From assembly GCA_950106755.1 (NCBI GenBank), contig OX467086.1, positions 27,112,001-27,176,000 of the forward strand: DNA of 64,000 bases, read 5' to 3'. Shown here piece by piece: positions 22,274 to 33,338 of the stretch; positions within the stretch are counted from its first letter, which is position 1; every line of letters starts with the position of its first letter. The position numbers were made by a program, and so were the translations under genes. The notes below the pieces were generated by a model that worked only from the letters and a program-made list of their open reading frames with translations, had not been told where the DNA came from and did no database searches. The DNA comes from Climacium dendroides (taxonomy: Eukaryota; Streptophyta; Bryopsida; Hypnales; Climaciaceae).

Positions 22274-23626
22274 GAGCATCTCCAATGTTGACCTTGGAAG
22301 AAGCACACATTAGAGAAAAAAGTGGGCCTCAAGAGGGCCGCTCCACATCCTTTGAAGGACCTTGCAATAAGCATTTTATTTTGGTTACTAAAGTTTTCCC
22401 CCTATTGTTGCTCACCTTGAACCACAATGTCAGATGGTTGTCAATGGTTCAAAAGCCAAGAACAAATTGTTCAAAAATTAGGGTTTATGGTATAATAATG
22501 TATCTTAGCCTTTATTTTTAAGGGCCTTGCCAAATTAAGCTGAATTTAGTTAAATTTAGCCACATTAAGTGGGGTAGAAGAATAGTTGAATATAAGTTAG
22601 TTGAATGTATTTTAAATACCCTGGTCTGATAGCTTTTGTGAAAGTCAAACATTGTAAACTTCATATTAGCCAATGGGAATAGGGCTAGTAATGACATATA
22701 AATTGCTAAAGATGTCATTACCAAGCACCCTTCTTCAAGACCATTTTTTTCTCTAATGACATCCTATCCAACCCAAGGTTGTAGCTAAAGTAGGTGGCAA
22801 GCAAGTGGTATTTTCAATGTGCCATTTGCAACCACATCCAATGCAACAATGGATCAAGACTCATCAAACATGTTTTTTTGAGCAAAACTCTTCTACTTTT
22901 GATGAAAGTGTATTTTAGGGACCACCACCTCCACCTATTGAGCCTAGGAACCACCACTACTTGTCAAAGAACCTAAACTTTCCATATGCTTTTCCGTGCT
23001 TAGCAAATCACACCAAAATGCTGAGCAAATACTCTCATGTGAAGAGCCCTAGGAAATCCCATTAGTAATAATGGCTGCATTGGGGAGCGGATTTTTGCAA
23101 AAGCACTTTATAACCCCCTTTGCCACCATTCCTATGAAATCTCATGTTGCATTGGAGCTACTCAAAGGACATCCACAATGCATAATCAGTATACAAGCCC
23201 TATAATGGTAAATGGCAAGCCATTCGATGAGGTTGTAGAGTGTTAGTTTTTTCTTTGGAAAAATTGCCCCCACGCAAAGTTGGCAATCCTAAGATCAAAA
23301 GGACTTTTTTGTATTATAAAAAAAATAAAGAAAAAAATTTACATTAAAAGAAATCTCATGGAAACAAAGGAAGGTTGAATTAATTAATACACATACCAAA
23401 TTAGCAATGCTTGAAAAGTGTTGACAATAATGATTATTCCTATGTGGGCCAACTCGTGGGCCCTTCACATTGTCCACATTAATTGGTCTTGGGTGGTCAC
23501 ATATCAAGGCCATGGAATTGGAGTTCCCAATAATAGTTGTATTGGAGCACAGTTTTAATTAGAAATCAATCTTGAATCGGCACAGTGTTGATATTGTTTA
23601 TGCTAATAGGCCCATTGCAAATGCTC
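22274..23626. mobile_element. TAA-flanked TIR element, PIF/Harbinger-like
   Basis: The left end GAGCATCTCCAATGTTGACC and the right end complement GAGCATTTGCAATGGGCC form an imperfect terminal inverted repeat. The trinucleotide TAA flanks both ends (22271-22273 and 23627-23629). A 3-bp TWA duplication is typical of PIF/Harbinger elements. The 1353-bp interior has no transposase-like frame, so it is non-autonomous. Confidence 0.65.
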
Positions 23627-23640
23627 TAAGCTTTAGTATA

Positions 23641-24524
23641 GAGTCACGTCTAGTTTGTAAATGAACAGCTTGTTTGAGCTATTCTAAGATTTGTACATAA
23701 TATATAAATAAAATTGGCATTTTTTGTCTTACATACTTCTCAACTCTTACCCACTCTCAATAGAGTGTACCAAATTTCAGTTTCAAAAAGGCAAAAATTC
23801 ATTTTTGGTGAATTTTTTAAGTCAATTTTATGATTTTATATAATATTTTACTGAAAACAATTGATGATGAATTTTTCTAATTCAAATACATAGATATGTA
23901 GGGAACATCCACATGCACACCTTTCATTTTAAAAAAATATTTCCTTAAGTAACAAACAAATGATCAATGAAGAGTTCAATGAAAAGCATTGTATGACCAA
24001 ACTTTAAAAAAATAGATAGTCTCTATATTTTAACTAGATCTTGGCAAAGTAATTGTACCATTTTGCTAAAATGTTATGAATTATTTACCATGAAGGGCAA
24101 ACAACATTATTTACCATGCAAACAAAAAAAAATCAAATTATAATAAAGAGATATCTATTCTCCCAAATTAGGACATTGTCACCAACATTGAAATCTTTAT
24201 AGAAGGAATTGTGAAACTTTTTTTTTAGATACTCATCAAAGGAAAGATGCATGTACATATCTCCACAATCGAATTTTTAAAAAAAGAAAGTTCAACATCA
24301 ATACTTGTCAATAAATTATCTTATATTATAATAAAAATTTAATTTAAAAAATTCACCAAAAATGGAGTTTTGGTTTTTGAAAGTGAAATTTGGTATGCTT
24401 GATTGGGATTGCGCAAGGATGCAATGATAATTATGTTGACCAAAATAAAAAAACAATTCAAATCCACATTGAACAAGATTTTCTGAATGGCTCAAATAGG
24501 TAGTTTGTAAATGAAGTGAACTGG
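23641..24524. mobile_element. Foldback element with long inverted ends, copy 1
   Basis: The outer parts pair over about 150 bp, including TTTGAGCYATTC, a CCAAATTTCA block and TTTTTGGTGAATTTTT. The interior shares AGGGAACATCCA with the element at 25417-26876. The right end reads inward CAGTTCACTTCATTTAC, similar to the ends of the Tc1-type element at 49065. It has no coding capacity; its left boundary is approximate. Confidence 0.6.
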
Positions 24525-24530
24525 ATGCGT

Positions 24531-24905
24531 AGGGTAGAACCACCCATTACCAACTACAAACGTATGAGCAATCAATTAGGGGTCTGAAATTCAAGAGGGG
24601 TTGGACTAATTTCCAAACATGATTTCTTGATTTCCCACCATCCATTCCTCCATTCTCTTCATGACACATCTGCTTGGTTTGGGAGTGCCAAAGTGAACAA
24701 GAAGCAGTCTCTTAAATGGGCAGTTTTGGAATAGTCTACACATTGGACATGGGTTCCAGACCAACTTTTGCCTTCCAAAGTTCATAGTAATTCCAATTCA
24801 AGCAATTAAATTATCAAATTTTGGCTCATTTCTATCTAAACATTTGCTTCATTACTGTACTCCACCTCATGAGTTGTTTCTTTGGCACTACCACCACCCT
24901 AAGTA
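24531..24905. mobile_element. Copy of the AAGGTAGAACC family, inverted
   Basis: It begins GGGTAGAACCACCCATTACC, the complement of the right end of the element at 6651-7052, and continues as its reverse complement (for example CCCACCATCCATTCCTCCA). The far end lacks a clean inverted repeat. The flanks share ATGCGTA at 24525 and 24909, which may be a duplication or chance. Confidence 0.65.
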
Positions 24906-25416
24906 CAATGCGTACAGTCGGTAAGCTTACTCACAGATTACTGGATGACTGACGTCACTGAATTATCTGGAATGCATTTTCTGACTCTTGAATGCCGCCG
25001 ACAAGGCTTTGACAATATTGACAATCTGACTCGGCAGGATGCACCAGCTCCTTCATTTTCAACGGCTGGGTGGGCTTGTTGCAGATAAAGTTGAATCCAC
25101 CCAAAACTAATTAAGGTAGAGTGCCCTGCGCAGTTGCCATAGCCAAAATGTATGTAAAAAGTACTGTTCTCATGTTTTTAATTCAAAAAAAATTCAAAAA
25201 GTTCAATAACTTTCATATTGTAGGTCCAAACTCCACAAATTGAAGCTTGTGCACCCCTCCTCACCAAGGGCTTTATGATGGTACCAAGAACACCAACGAG
25301 GGACACACAGTTTAGGAAATCTCACCGTAACAAACAAACAAACAATCTAATTTAATGGATGGAAGTTTCTAATAGAATTTGCTGCATTTTCCAAGATGAA
25401 CTCACATTATACAATA
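24906..25416. other. Intergenic DNA of mixed composition
   Basis: The part 24906-25140 is less AT-rich and looks single-copy, with TGACGTCA at about 24950. No reading frame is convincing. The part 25195-25345 resembles, inverted, the repeat near 40130-40400. Confidence 0.4.
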
Positions 25417-26876
25417 CAATGGGTCTAATTCATTTTTCAAACTTCCTATTGTGTCATTCAATATTTTTTGCATAGTATAAAAAAGAATTGGAATTCTTCA
25501 TCTTGTATAATTAACACTTCATTCTTATGTGATCCCAATCAAGGGTACCAAATTTTAGTTTCAAAAAAGAAAAATTCTATTTTTGGTGAATTTTTATAGT
25601 TACTTTTCATGGTTTTACATAATACCATGTGTTGTTGCTATAACCAAAAGAAAAGTAAAAATAATTTTTTAATTTTTTAATTTATAAAAACTTTGAAATC
25701 CAATATCTTTTATGTATAAAGAAATGCAAGGATTTTGTTGCAGTGCGTGAGAGGTTGCATTCTTGATATGAATAGAAAGCTTCGTGCATGAATGGAGTGC
25801 AAAGGCTTTGTTTAATGGCATTCGAATATGCAATGTAAAATTATCATATTTTCAAAATAAAAGATAATTTAATTCAATTTTCTTATTCATAAAACTTTGA
25901 AATTCATTTTAACTCTCACACCATAGGTCCAAACACCACGAAACAAAGTCCGTGCAACACTCTTTACACAAAGCTTTCCAACAATATCAAGAATGTGCCT
26001 AGAAGACTCATGATTGGTTAGATCTCAACATATCAAACAAACAAAATAAACAGCGTAATGGTTTTAAATAACGTTTCATTGAAAATAATTGGGTGATGAA
26101 TTTTTTTAATTCAATTGCAAACTAAGATATATAGGGAACATCCAAGTGCACATCTTTCCTTTAACAAGTATCTCCAAAAATAATTCACTAGGAAGAGTTC
26201 AATGTGAGGTGTCGTATGATCAAATTTTGTGAAAAAAATATCTTTATATTTTAACTAGGTTTTGATATTTGCCCCTAACACTGTAACTAATTTTTTACAT
26301 TTGAATATAATGGTACAATTACCTTGCCAAAATCTAATTATAGTAAAACGTACCTATTTTCCAAAATTAGAACATTATTACCTCAACATTGAAATTTCTA
26401 CAAAGGGGGTCCGAGATGATCCTAAACTACTGGAATGATGGTGGAAAGGTACTCAAAGTGAATGGCATGGTTGTGGTGACAAGTTGTTTCCTAGTATGAA
26501 ATCAACCTCTCTATATGACATGAAATTTCTATATAGGTAATTGTGAAACTTTTTGGAAATGCTTGTTGAAGGAATGATGTGCGTTTGGATGTTCCCTACA
26601 TTGATATCTCTACAATCAAATTTTTAAAATTCATTACCAATGTTTTTCAATGAGTCATCATATAGAAAATTAATTGAAAATTAATTGAAAAAATTCATCA
26701 AAAACAAAGTTTTGATTTCTTGAAACAGAAATTTGGTGTACTTGATTGGGATTGCATATGAATTGAATGTTAAGTGTATAAGACAAAAAAAATGCCAATT
26801 CCACTCTATATTATGCAAAAAAAAAATTGAATGGCACAGTTATAAGGCTGTTTGTAAATGAATTAGACCCCACTTG
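25417..26876. mobile_element. Foldback element with long inverted ends, copy 2
   Basis: The ends CAATGGGTCTAATTCATTT (left) and, on the complement, CAAGTGGGGTCTAATTCATTT (right) continue into inverted arms of roughly 180 bp that include CAATCCCAATCAAG or variants. The left end follows TA. The terminal sequence resembles CAATAAGGTCTAGTTCATTT of the Tc1-type element at 51113, so this may be a non-autonomous relative. The interior is related to the element at 23641. Confidence 0.65.
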
Positions 26877-27274
26877 CACAGTACAAACTCGTAGCTGGAC
26901 AGGGCCTTGTAAACCCTGCCCGCAGCCGCACTCGATAAGCACAAGGAATTGGCAGACCTGATGCAAGTACGCACGCAGTGTGCGTTGCGACCGATGGAAC
27001 AGCCAGTGTAGAAAAAAGGTTGAAATAAGGTTGAGCATAACGATATATCGAGTTTGTTTCATATCGGATGTTTGCACCAAGGCGTGTCATCACTCTTGCA
27101 AAAAAACAAGCCAGGAATACCAAGATGTGTTTAACCTAAACTAGCACTAGTATGCTGAACTATCAAAGGATTTGACACGGCTAAAATCACCTCTCATGGA
27201 TCGGTCCATTATATTAGAAATGTTGATCCACGAAGGTCCTTCACAACTACGATTGATGAAGCAGTACTCTATCC
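26877..27274. other. Downstream flank of MGST3 gene B
   Basis: It is less AT-rich than its surroundings and probably single-copy. It should include the 3' untranslated region of gene B. Open minus-strand frames here show no recognised domain. Confidence 0.4.
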
Positions 27275-27939
27275 TTATACGAGATTTGGGAAGAACTGGT
27301 GAAGAGTGAAACAGATTGAACAGATAATGAGACCGAAATAGCAAGGGAAGATGGCCACGCCGCCACCATTGAACCGTTTCCCGGCATTACCACTGGCGTA
27401 GCCTCTGAAGTACTGAATCCGTGCCAAGCCGTAGAGACCTCCAAGAACTGCTGCAACTAGAGGATACTGAAGGCCGCCGATGAGAAGCACCACCATCATA
27501 GACGGCGCGAATTCGAGCGTGTTCTGGTGCGCTCTCTGAACGCAGTTGAAAGCCTTGGCATCCTTGTGTTCGGTCTCCGAGGCGTACATGGCGGGATACC
27601 GTACATTGTACCTCTTGCGAGCCCCTCCGACCTGCAAAACAATCGCAAGCACTTTAGGTTGTAAGCCTACATTCACTCCATAAACTAAGTAAACGCACGA
27701 AAGTTACAATCAAGATATTTCACAGCACTCAGGAAACTGGAAAGTAGCAAGCACATAAGGTTTTACAAACAGCAGATCGATCGAGACAGACATTGCAAAA
27801 TCAAAAGTATCCTCCACACATTGAACAATGAGAAAAAAGCAAGTCCACTTACCATGAAAGCCATCGTTTGATTAACAATGATGTTAAAGATGAGCACACA
27901 TAGAACATACCGGTACCCCTCGATCAACTCTACCGCCAT
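27275..27939 (-). CDS. MGST3: Microsomal glutathione S-transferase 3-like protein, gene B (MAPEG family)
   Basis: Two exons, 27939-27853 (29 codons) and 27631-27275 (118 codons and stop), give 147 residues, the same length and same intron position as gene A. The 221-bp intron starts GTAAGT and ends TTTTGCAG. The first exon begins MAVELIEGYRY. The family signature FNCVQRAHQNTLE lies at residues 57-69 and YFRGYASG at 103-110. Hydrophobic segments match an integral membrane protein of the endoplasmic reticulum. The expected activity is glutathione-dependent conjugation or peroxide reduction. I chose the internal ATG at 27939 because it lines up with gene A; the upstream in-frame ATG at 27987 would add 16 residues that gene A lacks. 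Unlike gene A it has no duplicated terminal segments. Confidence 0.93.
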
Positions 27940-28306
27940 GGCTTCTAATGCGCACACCACTTTCTCCAAAAGCAAACCGAAAAACAAGTTCGGCCAGAGA
28001 TCCTAGTAGAATGAAACTGAAACAACCCACAAGAGGTGAGCACTAAGGTGAGACCATGCCGCCGGAACTGTCGCCGGATCTAATGAAATCAAATCTGGAC
28101 AAGTGATGTTACTTATGTACACTAGGCATAGCATGGTGATCCGACAATTGTGTCAACAGTGTTGTTGCTGCTGCCGCGGAAGCTACCGGGAGAGAGACCT
28201 GCAGACGTGGAAACTGGAAAGAAGAAACAAGTGAAAGGGAAGATAATGTACGTAAGAAATCAGCTTAGGTGGGATTATGAGAATTTGCACCAGCAGCTGT
28301 GTGGGC
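27940..28306. other. Upstream flank of MGST3 gene B
   Basis: Single-copy-looking DNA with moderate GC content that should contain the promoter of gene B. I see no clear TATA box. Confidence 0.4.
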
Positions 28307-28536
28307 CAGGGAGGACTGACCCCTCTATTGCCCTTTTTCTTACCCTCGCAAAAAACGCTGGAACTTCATATTTTTCACACAATTTTTTTTTTTCAAATTC
28401 TGAAATCATATTTGGAATCAGAGACCCCAAATTAGACAGGGGGAGTGACTAAATCTAGAATTTTAACGGCACAAAATAGGGGGCAGTTTTTACATTTTAC
28501 CCTCTGTTGGGGCAATAGAGGGGTCAGTCCTCCCTG
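28307..28536. mobile_element. Mutator-like MITE, 230 bp
   Basis: The ends CAGGGAGGACTGACCCC and its complement are perfect inverted repeats for 27 bases (continuing TCTATTGCCC). The 10-bp direct repeat AGCTGTGTGG stands at 28295-28304 and 28537-28546, with two extra bases on the left side. A 9-10 bp duplication is typical of Mutator-like elements. It has no coding capacity. The perfect ends suggest a recent insertion upstream of MGST3 gene B. Confidence 0.85.
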
Positions 28537-28591
28537 AGCTGTGTGGCTGTGCAAGTATGTGGTAGTCTGGCCTTAAAGCGACCATTTACCA

Positions 28592-28950
28592 GCTGTTTTG
28601 CCTTTTTCACAGGTTTCCATGGACAAAATGATTTTTAGCCCATTTTTCAGAGAAAGAAAAATAGATGTGGAACACAACACAAGTAGTTTCGTATTTTTCC
28701 AAGCATTTTTGAATTACTTATGAATTTTCAAAGATTCAGGTCATAGGCACCTATTTGTGACAATAGGTGTCCCAAAATCTGTCCCCTTGTGACTTATAAA
28801 GAAATGTGCAAAAACCAAAGACAATGATTGGCTCTTACAATAAAAAAATAATAACTTTTCTTGAATTCATTAACAAACCAAAGAGGTCCATTCAAGGATC
28901 GCTTGACATCCATTCTACAGCTACCTGCAAGACGGTTTGAAGAAGATGCT
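28592..28950 (+). repeat. Dispersed repeat R3, copy 2
   Basis: Matches 6008-6345 in the same orientation, sharing AAGCATTTTTGAATTACTTA and GGTCCATTCAAGGATC. Boundaries are uncertain and no coding sequence is seen. Confidence 0.7.
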
Positions 28951-29124
28951 CCCTGAGGTAGCCTGCTCTTAACCTCCAAATGTCCAAGGAATGAAATTCT
29001 TAGAATTTGAAGGGTGTTGAAGAAACTTTGAAGTTAGAAAACTAACTAACCAAGTAGTTATTTTTTAGTGGTTTACATTTTTGAAAAATTCTTTTTGAAG
29101 TCTAGTTTTAGCATCAAAAATCTG

Positions 29125-29708
29125 TTTATTTTTTATTTTTTATTTATTTTTAAACAAATGGACAATTTCCATTGATAAGAGAAACAATACCAAACAAAGG
29201 GACAAAGTCCTCAGCGGATTCAAGTGTAATTCCTTTATCTTTTTTTCTAAGTGCAAGAACTCAACAGAACAAAGTGCCAGAATGGAACTGGAGACTACTA
29301 CTGCTAAAGTATGAATGAGGATCAATTGAAGACCCCTATCTTGGGATGAACTAGATTCCATTGCATCTTTTTGTGAGATCTAACACCAAAAAAACTAGTT
29401 TGTAACCAAATGCTATCGAACCTTTTCAAGAACAAGATGGTCTTGTTACGGTAGAATTTGTAAAGATTGGAGGTTTTAATCCACACCATTCTAGCATGGT
29501 CGATGAAAGCCACCCACTCAAGTTTTCAATTAGGCCATTGCGAATTGTTAAAACAAATTGCATTGCAATTCAACCAAGAAATCCACAAAGTAATGACCAC
29601 ATTGTAGCTTCCTTCTTCAAGCATCTTAGTAGTCTTATACCTAAAACACACTTTTGCCACGTAAGTCGTGGCCACATCCTGACAATCATAGGGATCTCCG
29701 AGGCCAAA
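29125..29708 (-). mobile_element. Truncated LINE retrotransposon 3' end
   Basis: Compared with the R2 copy at 34177, this block is extra. It is bounded by a repeated CAAAAATC-type sequence and has a T-rich left edge, which is an A-rich tail on the minus strand, both expected of LINE insertion. Minus-strand translation shows EEGSYNVVITLWISWL, resembling the tryptophan-rich end of plant L1-type reverse transcriptase proteins. Stops interrupt it. It is 5'-truncated and dead. Confidence 0.6.
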
Positions 29709-29924
29709 AAAAATCCAATTTTGAAAATGATTGATTATGATTTTTTTATTCAAGATTTTGTTCAAGGGTGTTCATCGCAATCTTGACTTTAAAAAGTATG
29801 TACTATTTGAGGTTCATTTTCAAGAGCCCTCAACACTAAATTTTGGTGAAAAAATCACATTAAGAATTCATTTAAAAAAATTGTAGAATAGATTTTGAAA
29901 AGCCATAAATTGATTGGGGTTATA

Positions 29925-30376
29925 GTGACTTCCAAAAGTTGTTGGCCACCATATAAAACACTCTCATAAATTAAAAAATTGGAATTTCTAAAAAATAAAA
30001 AATAAAAAAATTCAAAGTAACATCAATTAACTATATATATAAACATATTTTTCTACAATTTATAGAATCAAAAATAAAAGAGTCAAAATTTTGAGGTCAA
30101 ACTTCAATCATTAAAAATCCAAAATTCATGAAACTTGTTCTAGTCAAGATGTACATTCTTTCTACACAAAGAAATGAAATATTTTGGCTTTCAACAAAAA
30201 GTTTATTTTTACATAGAAATTTCAGTCAAATAATAACAGGGTTTAATATAGTCTATTCTAAGTGAAATTGCACATGAAGGTAGAATCCAACAACATGTTC
30301 AAATTTCACTTCATAATTCAAATTTCTCAATTTATGAAAAAGATTTATATGGTGGCCAATTACTTCTGGAAGACAC
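29925..30376. mobile_element. TA-flanked TIR element, 452 bp
   Basis: The ends GTGACTTCCAAAAGTTG and complement GTGTCTTCCAGAAGTAA extend through TTGGCCACCATATAAA, about 33 bp in all. TA repeats flank both sides. The other R2 copy shows the uninterrupted site near 34485. The interior is AT-rich and non-coding. The family is not recognised. Confidence 0.75.
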
Positions 30377-30684
30377 TATATGCATGTTAGGCTCTTTATC
30401 TTCATATTTTTGGATGACCAACTTTTTGTCAAAAGAGGATTGAAAGACTTCAAATCACTTTTGTAGTTTTAACACCCTCATGATCAAACATTATAATCTT
30501 TCAATCTATAAGTGATGTTGTTGGATTTTCTTTTCCCATGTGATCTCTAACATGTCCATAACTTTTGAATTTGTATACTTACAATTCAAAAATAATTAAT
30601 ATAAAATATCAAAATGTTGGCTTTTGGTTCAATTTAGTGTAAATTCTTAGAAGCTCAAAAAGGTCTTAAGCATTTAGGAGTTAA

Positions 30685-32385
30685 AGTGGCCATTTATTGT
30701 AAGAGTTGATTGCCTTTTGAAACAATTTTCAATAAATTTTTGTAGGAAGAAAAATAGAATTGGAATCAAACCCAATTTGTTTCATATTTTTGGACCTTCA
30801 TGGAATGGGTTACAAATTTTTGAAGTTGAAATGTAGTAGTCAATAAAAGCAACCACCTCCTAAAATGTACACTATTGGTTCATTGAAGAAAGCAAAATGT
30901 ACCATTGTATCATATTTGTTTTTAAAACATGGTCACTTTTAGAGTAGACTATCTTAATCTTACTACTCGAGAAGCATTCATATTATAGGTCTAATATAGG
31001 ATTTAATAGTTTGAATTTGATTAAATGTGTACCAAGGCAATGAGAGTGTGGCAAGTGTGTAGGATATTCCAATCGTCATTTAAGAGAATGTCTAATTAAC
31101 CCCAAATGGAATCTTCAAAATGTGCATAAATCCATATTTGATAAGGGATGGATATCAACTTAATCTAAGAACATGTGTGCTATAGATCCATACAAATTGT
31201 CCAATTTTTGGGAAAAAACATGGATGTTTTCTATAGACCACAATTGACATGTATTTTGTATTTTGGATAGTATAATTCACTAAAACACATGAGATTAGAT
31301 AGACAAACATCCAAATACAAAGACATGACCATGCACAAGTTGAGCTTGGAGTACTTCCTAAGGATGACCAACTTAGCATATAATTATTGTACATTTTGTT
31401 ACCCACTAACCATTTTTATCCCTAAATCTAATCATTGTCCTTATGTCCTACAAAGAATAAATATCATTCTCCAAAAAATGAAGTGCAAGTTAATAGAATG
31501 GATGCCACGTAGGGAATGAAGGCCACTTCCAAGTGCCATGAATTTAATATTCCCATACACAATCAACACATGCTTGTATGCACATTCCATTCTCCTTGTA
31601 TGAACTAACTATATAGTATTTTTGAATTCAATGCCTTATAAATGATTTACTACATTTCCTTGCAATGTTTATTGCAAAAAAAAGCACAAGTATTCTTACA
31701 TCTAATGTATCTATGCAATGCTTTGCAAGTGATTTGGACATACCTTTGTCATTCTACACCCTAATAAAGTAATAATGTATGTGGAATTGCACCATTTTTG
31801 CCTATTTTATAAATACAACATTTTATAAAAAATTGCATAGCAAAGTTCCAAAGAATCATGAATTTTATGCAACATTTCCATTGATACTTTTTAAGTTTGT
31901 AAAATATTCAAGTTAATTGAAACTTTCTTGCATCTTCAAATACATCCACGAATACATCTTTGTATACTAAAATGCACATTATTCACAAATGTTTTCAACA
32001 TCCTTTAAAGGTTAAGGGGATTAGAGTGTACAACATGATTTTGTGAGAATTATAACAAGATGGTGAGAAAGAAGTGTTATGAAATTTTCTCTTTTGGTTT
32101 GGCAGAAGGTTTGTTACACTAGGTTTAAGTTGTTGTTGGCATAATTCCCTCCACGTCAATTTTCTAAGTGTTGCTTGGAGGTGAAATTGTTGGTCCAAAT
32201 TGATAACATCGGTAAAATGCTCAAAATTTGAATTTTACCAATGATCAAATTTTAGAAAATTTGAACGCATATTTAGAATCAAAGTTCTGAAATTTATGAA
32301 AAGTGGTCAAGAATTATAATTCAACTACTACAAACTAGGGAATAAATTTTTCTCATTTTCATCTAGTCTAGAACGGGGTCTCACT
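30685..32385. other. AT-rich intergenic DNA
   Basis: No gene or bounded element recognised. CCTCCTAAAATGTACAC near 30856 resembles the arms of the hairpin at 12895. Confidence 0.5.
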
Positions 32386-32387
32386 TT

Positions 32388-32530
32388 GCATTAGTTTAAA
32401 ATATAGATTTTTTTTAAATATCATTTTTTCCAAAAATTATGATTTTATTTTTTAAAATTCATTGTATTAGTTTAGAATATAGATTTTTTCTAAATATCAT
32501 TTTCTCCAAAAATCACGATTTTAGAAAAAA
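32388..32530 (+). repeat. Tandem duplication of about 73 bp
   Basis: The phrase ATTAGTTTAAAATATAGATT recurs about 73 bases later with small changes, and the following TTTTCCAAAAATYAYGATTT also repeats. Confidence 0.75.
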
Positions 32531-32711
32531 TTGATGTTTCAAGGAGTTGTCATGATTAAAAACTTAACTGATACAATAATTGACTTTGATATATAGGAGA
32601 AGGTCATCACTATTGTAAGACTTGTTGTACCTAATACTAAAATTTGCAATTTAGCAAAACATTGGGTTTATAATATATTATTGGAAATATTGTCGAAAAC
32701 TTTCTAGAAGT

Positions 32712-33052
32712 AAGGTAGAAGCACCCATTTAAGTCCATGTATCCATTGATTGATAGTAGAGTTCCCCTAAGTGCCCCCCAAAGTACCTTGAAACCATTTC
32801 CATGCTTATTTGTGGTTGGTGTGTATTAATTTTTTAAAATTTCCGTGTCAAATCCAAGGTAGCTAAAGTGTTATTTTAGGTGCCCTAGGGAGCTCTCCTT
32901 TGAAAATTCACATAAAATAAATGCCTTATCCAATTATTTTTTATAAATTCATGATTTTCAATTGCCAATATTGCAAAAGTATTATTTCTAGGAAAAGGTG
33001 CCTCCAATTATGCTAAATTGCTAAAATGCACAGAAATGGGTGCTTTTACCTT
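32712..33052. mobile_element. TIR element with AAGGTAGAAGCACCCATTT ends
   Basis: The left end AAGGTAGAAGCACCCATTT pairs with the right end (complement AAGGTAAAAGCACCCATTT). The ends closely resemble those of the element at 6651, but the 341-bp interior is different, so it may be a separate subfamily using the same transposase. No clean target duplication is visible. Confidence 0.65.
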
Positions 33053-33338
33053 ATATCATATCTCCAATTTTGGATTAAAACTTTGCTTATGAGACTTTTT
33101 TTTAATGAATTTACAACATCACAATCTAAACATCATGATACTTGAGATTACTTTGATAATAAGACAGGTCTTGTTCCTTCACATGTTTTTTTTTTCTTAC
33201 TTAGAAGTAATAATTGTTTCTATTGTTGATGTTGACAAAAACATTAACTAATTAACTAATTAATTGTCTTGAATTTGACATACTTCAATGACACTTGAAA
33301 AAATTGTCGCAAGGTATTACCATATGAAGTAGTTCAAT

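Larger units (their letters stand above)
28973..30680 (-). mobile_element. R2 repeat, copy 1 (TTAA-bounded) with two nested insertions
   Basis: TTAA flanks both sides (28969-28972 and 30681-30684). The ends CCTCCAAATGTCC and, on the complement, CTCCTAAATGC match the ends of the R2 copy at 34177-34823, which is in the opposite orientation. Two insertions (29125-29717 and 29925-30376) interrupt it. Removing them leaves about 660 bp, against 647 bp for the other copy, so the element is full length. It has no coding capacity of its own. Confidence 0.8.

Noticed and set aside
24525..24915. ATGCGTA on both sides of the inverted AAGGTAGAACC-family copy as a target duplication
   Set aside because: Seven bases do not agree with the 3-bp AGT duplication of the sister element, and the right end of the copy is not defined, so chance cannot be excluded.
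26811..27123. Two overlapping minus-strand frames of 86-89 codons downstream of MGST3 gene B
   Set aside because: No recognised domain, no splice link to gene B, and gene B already ends at 27275.
28150..28452. A 100-codon plus-strand frame
   Set aside because: It runs across the left end of the Mutator-like MITE, so it is a chance fusion of unrelated sequences.
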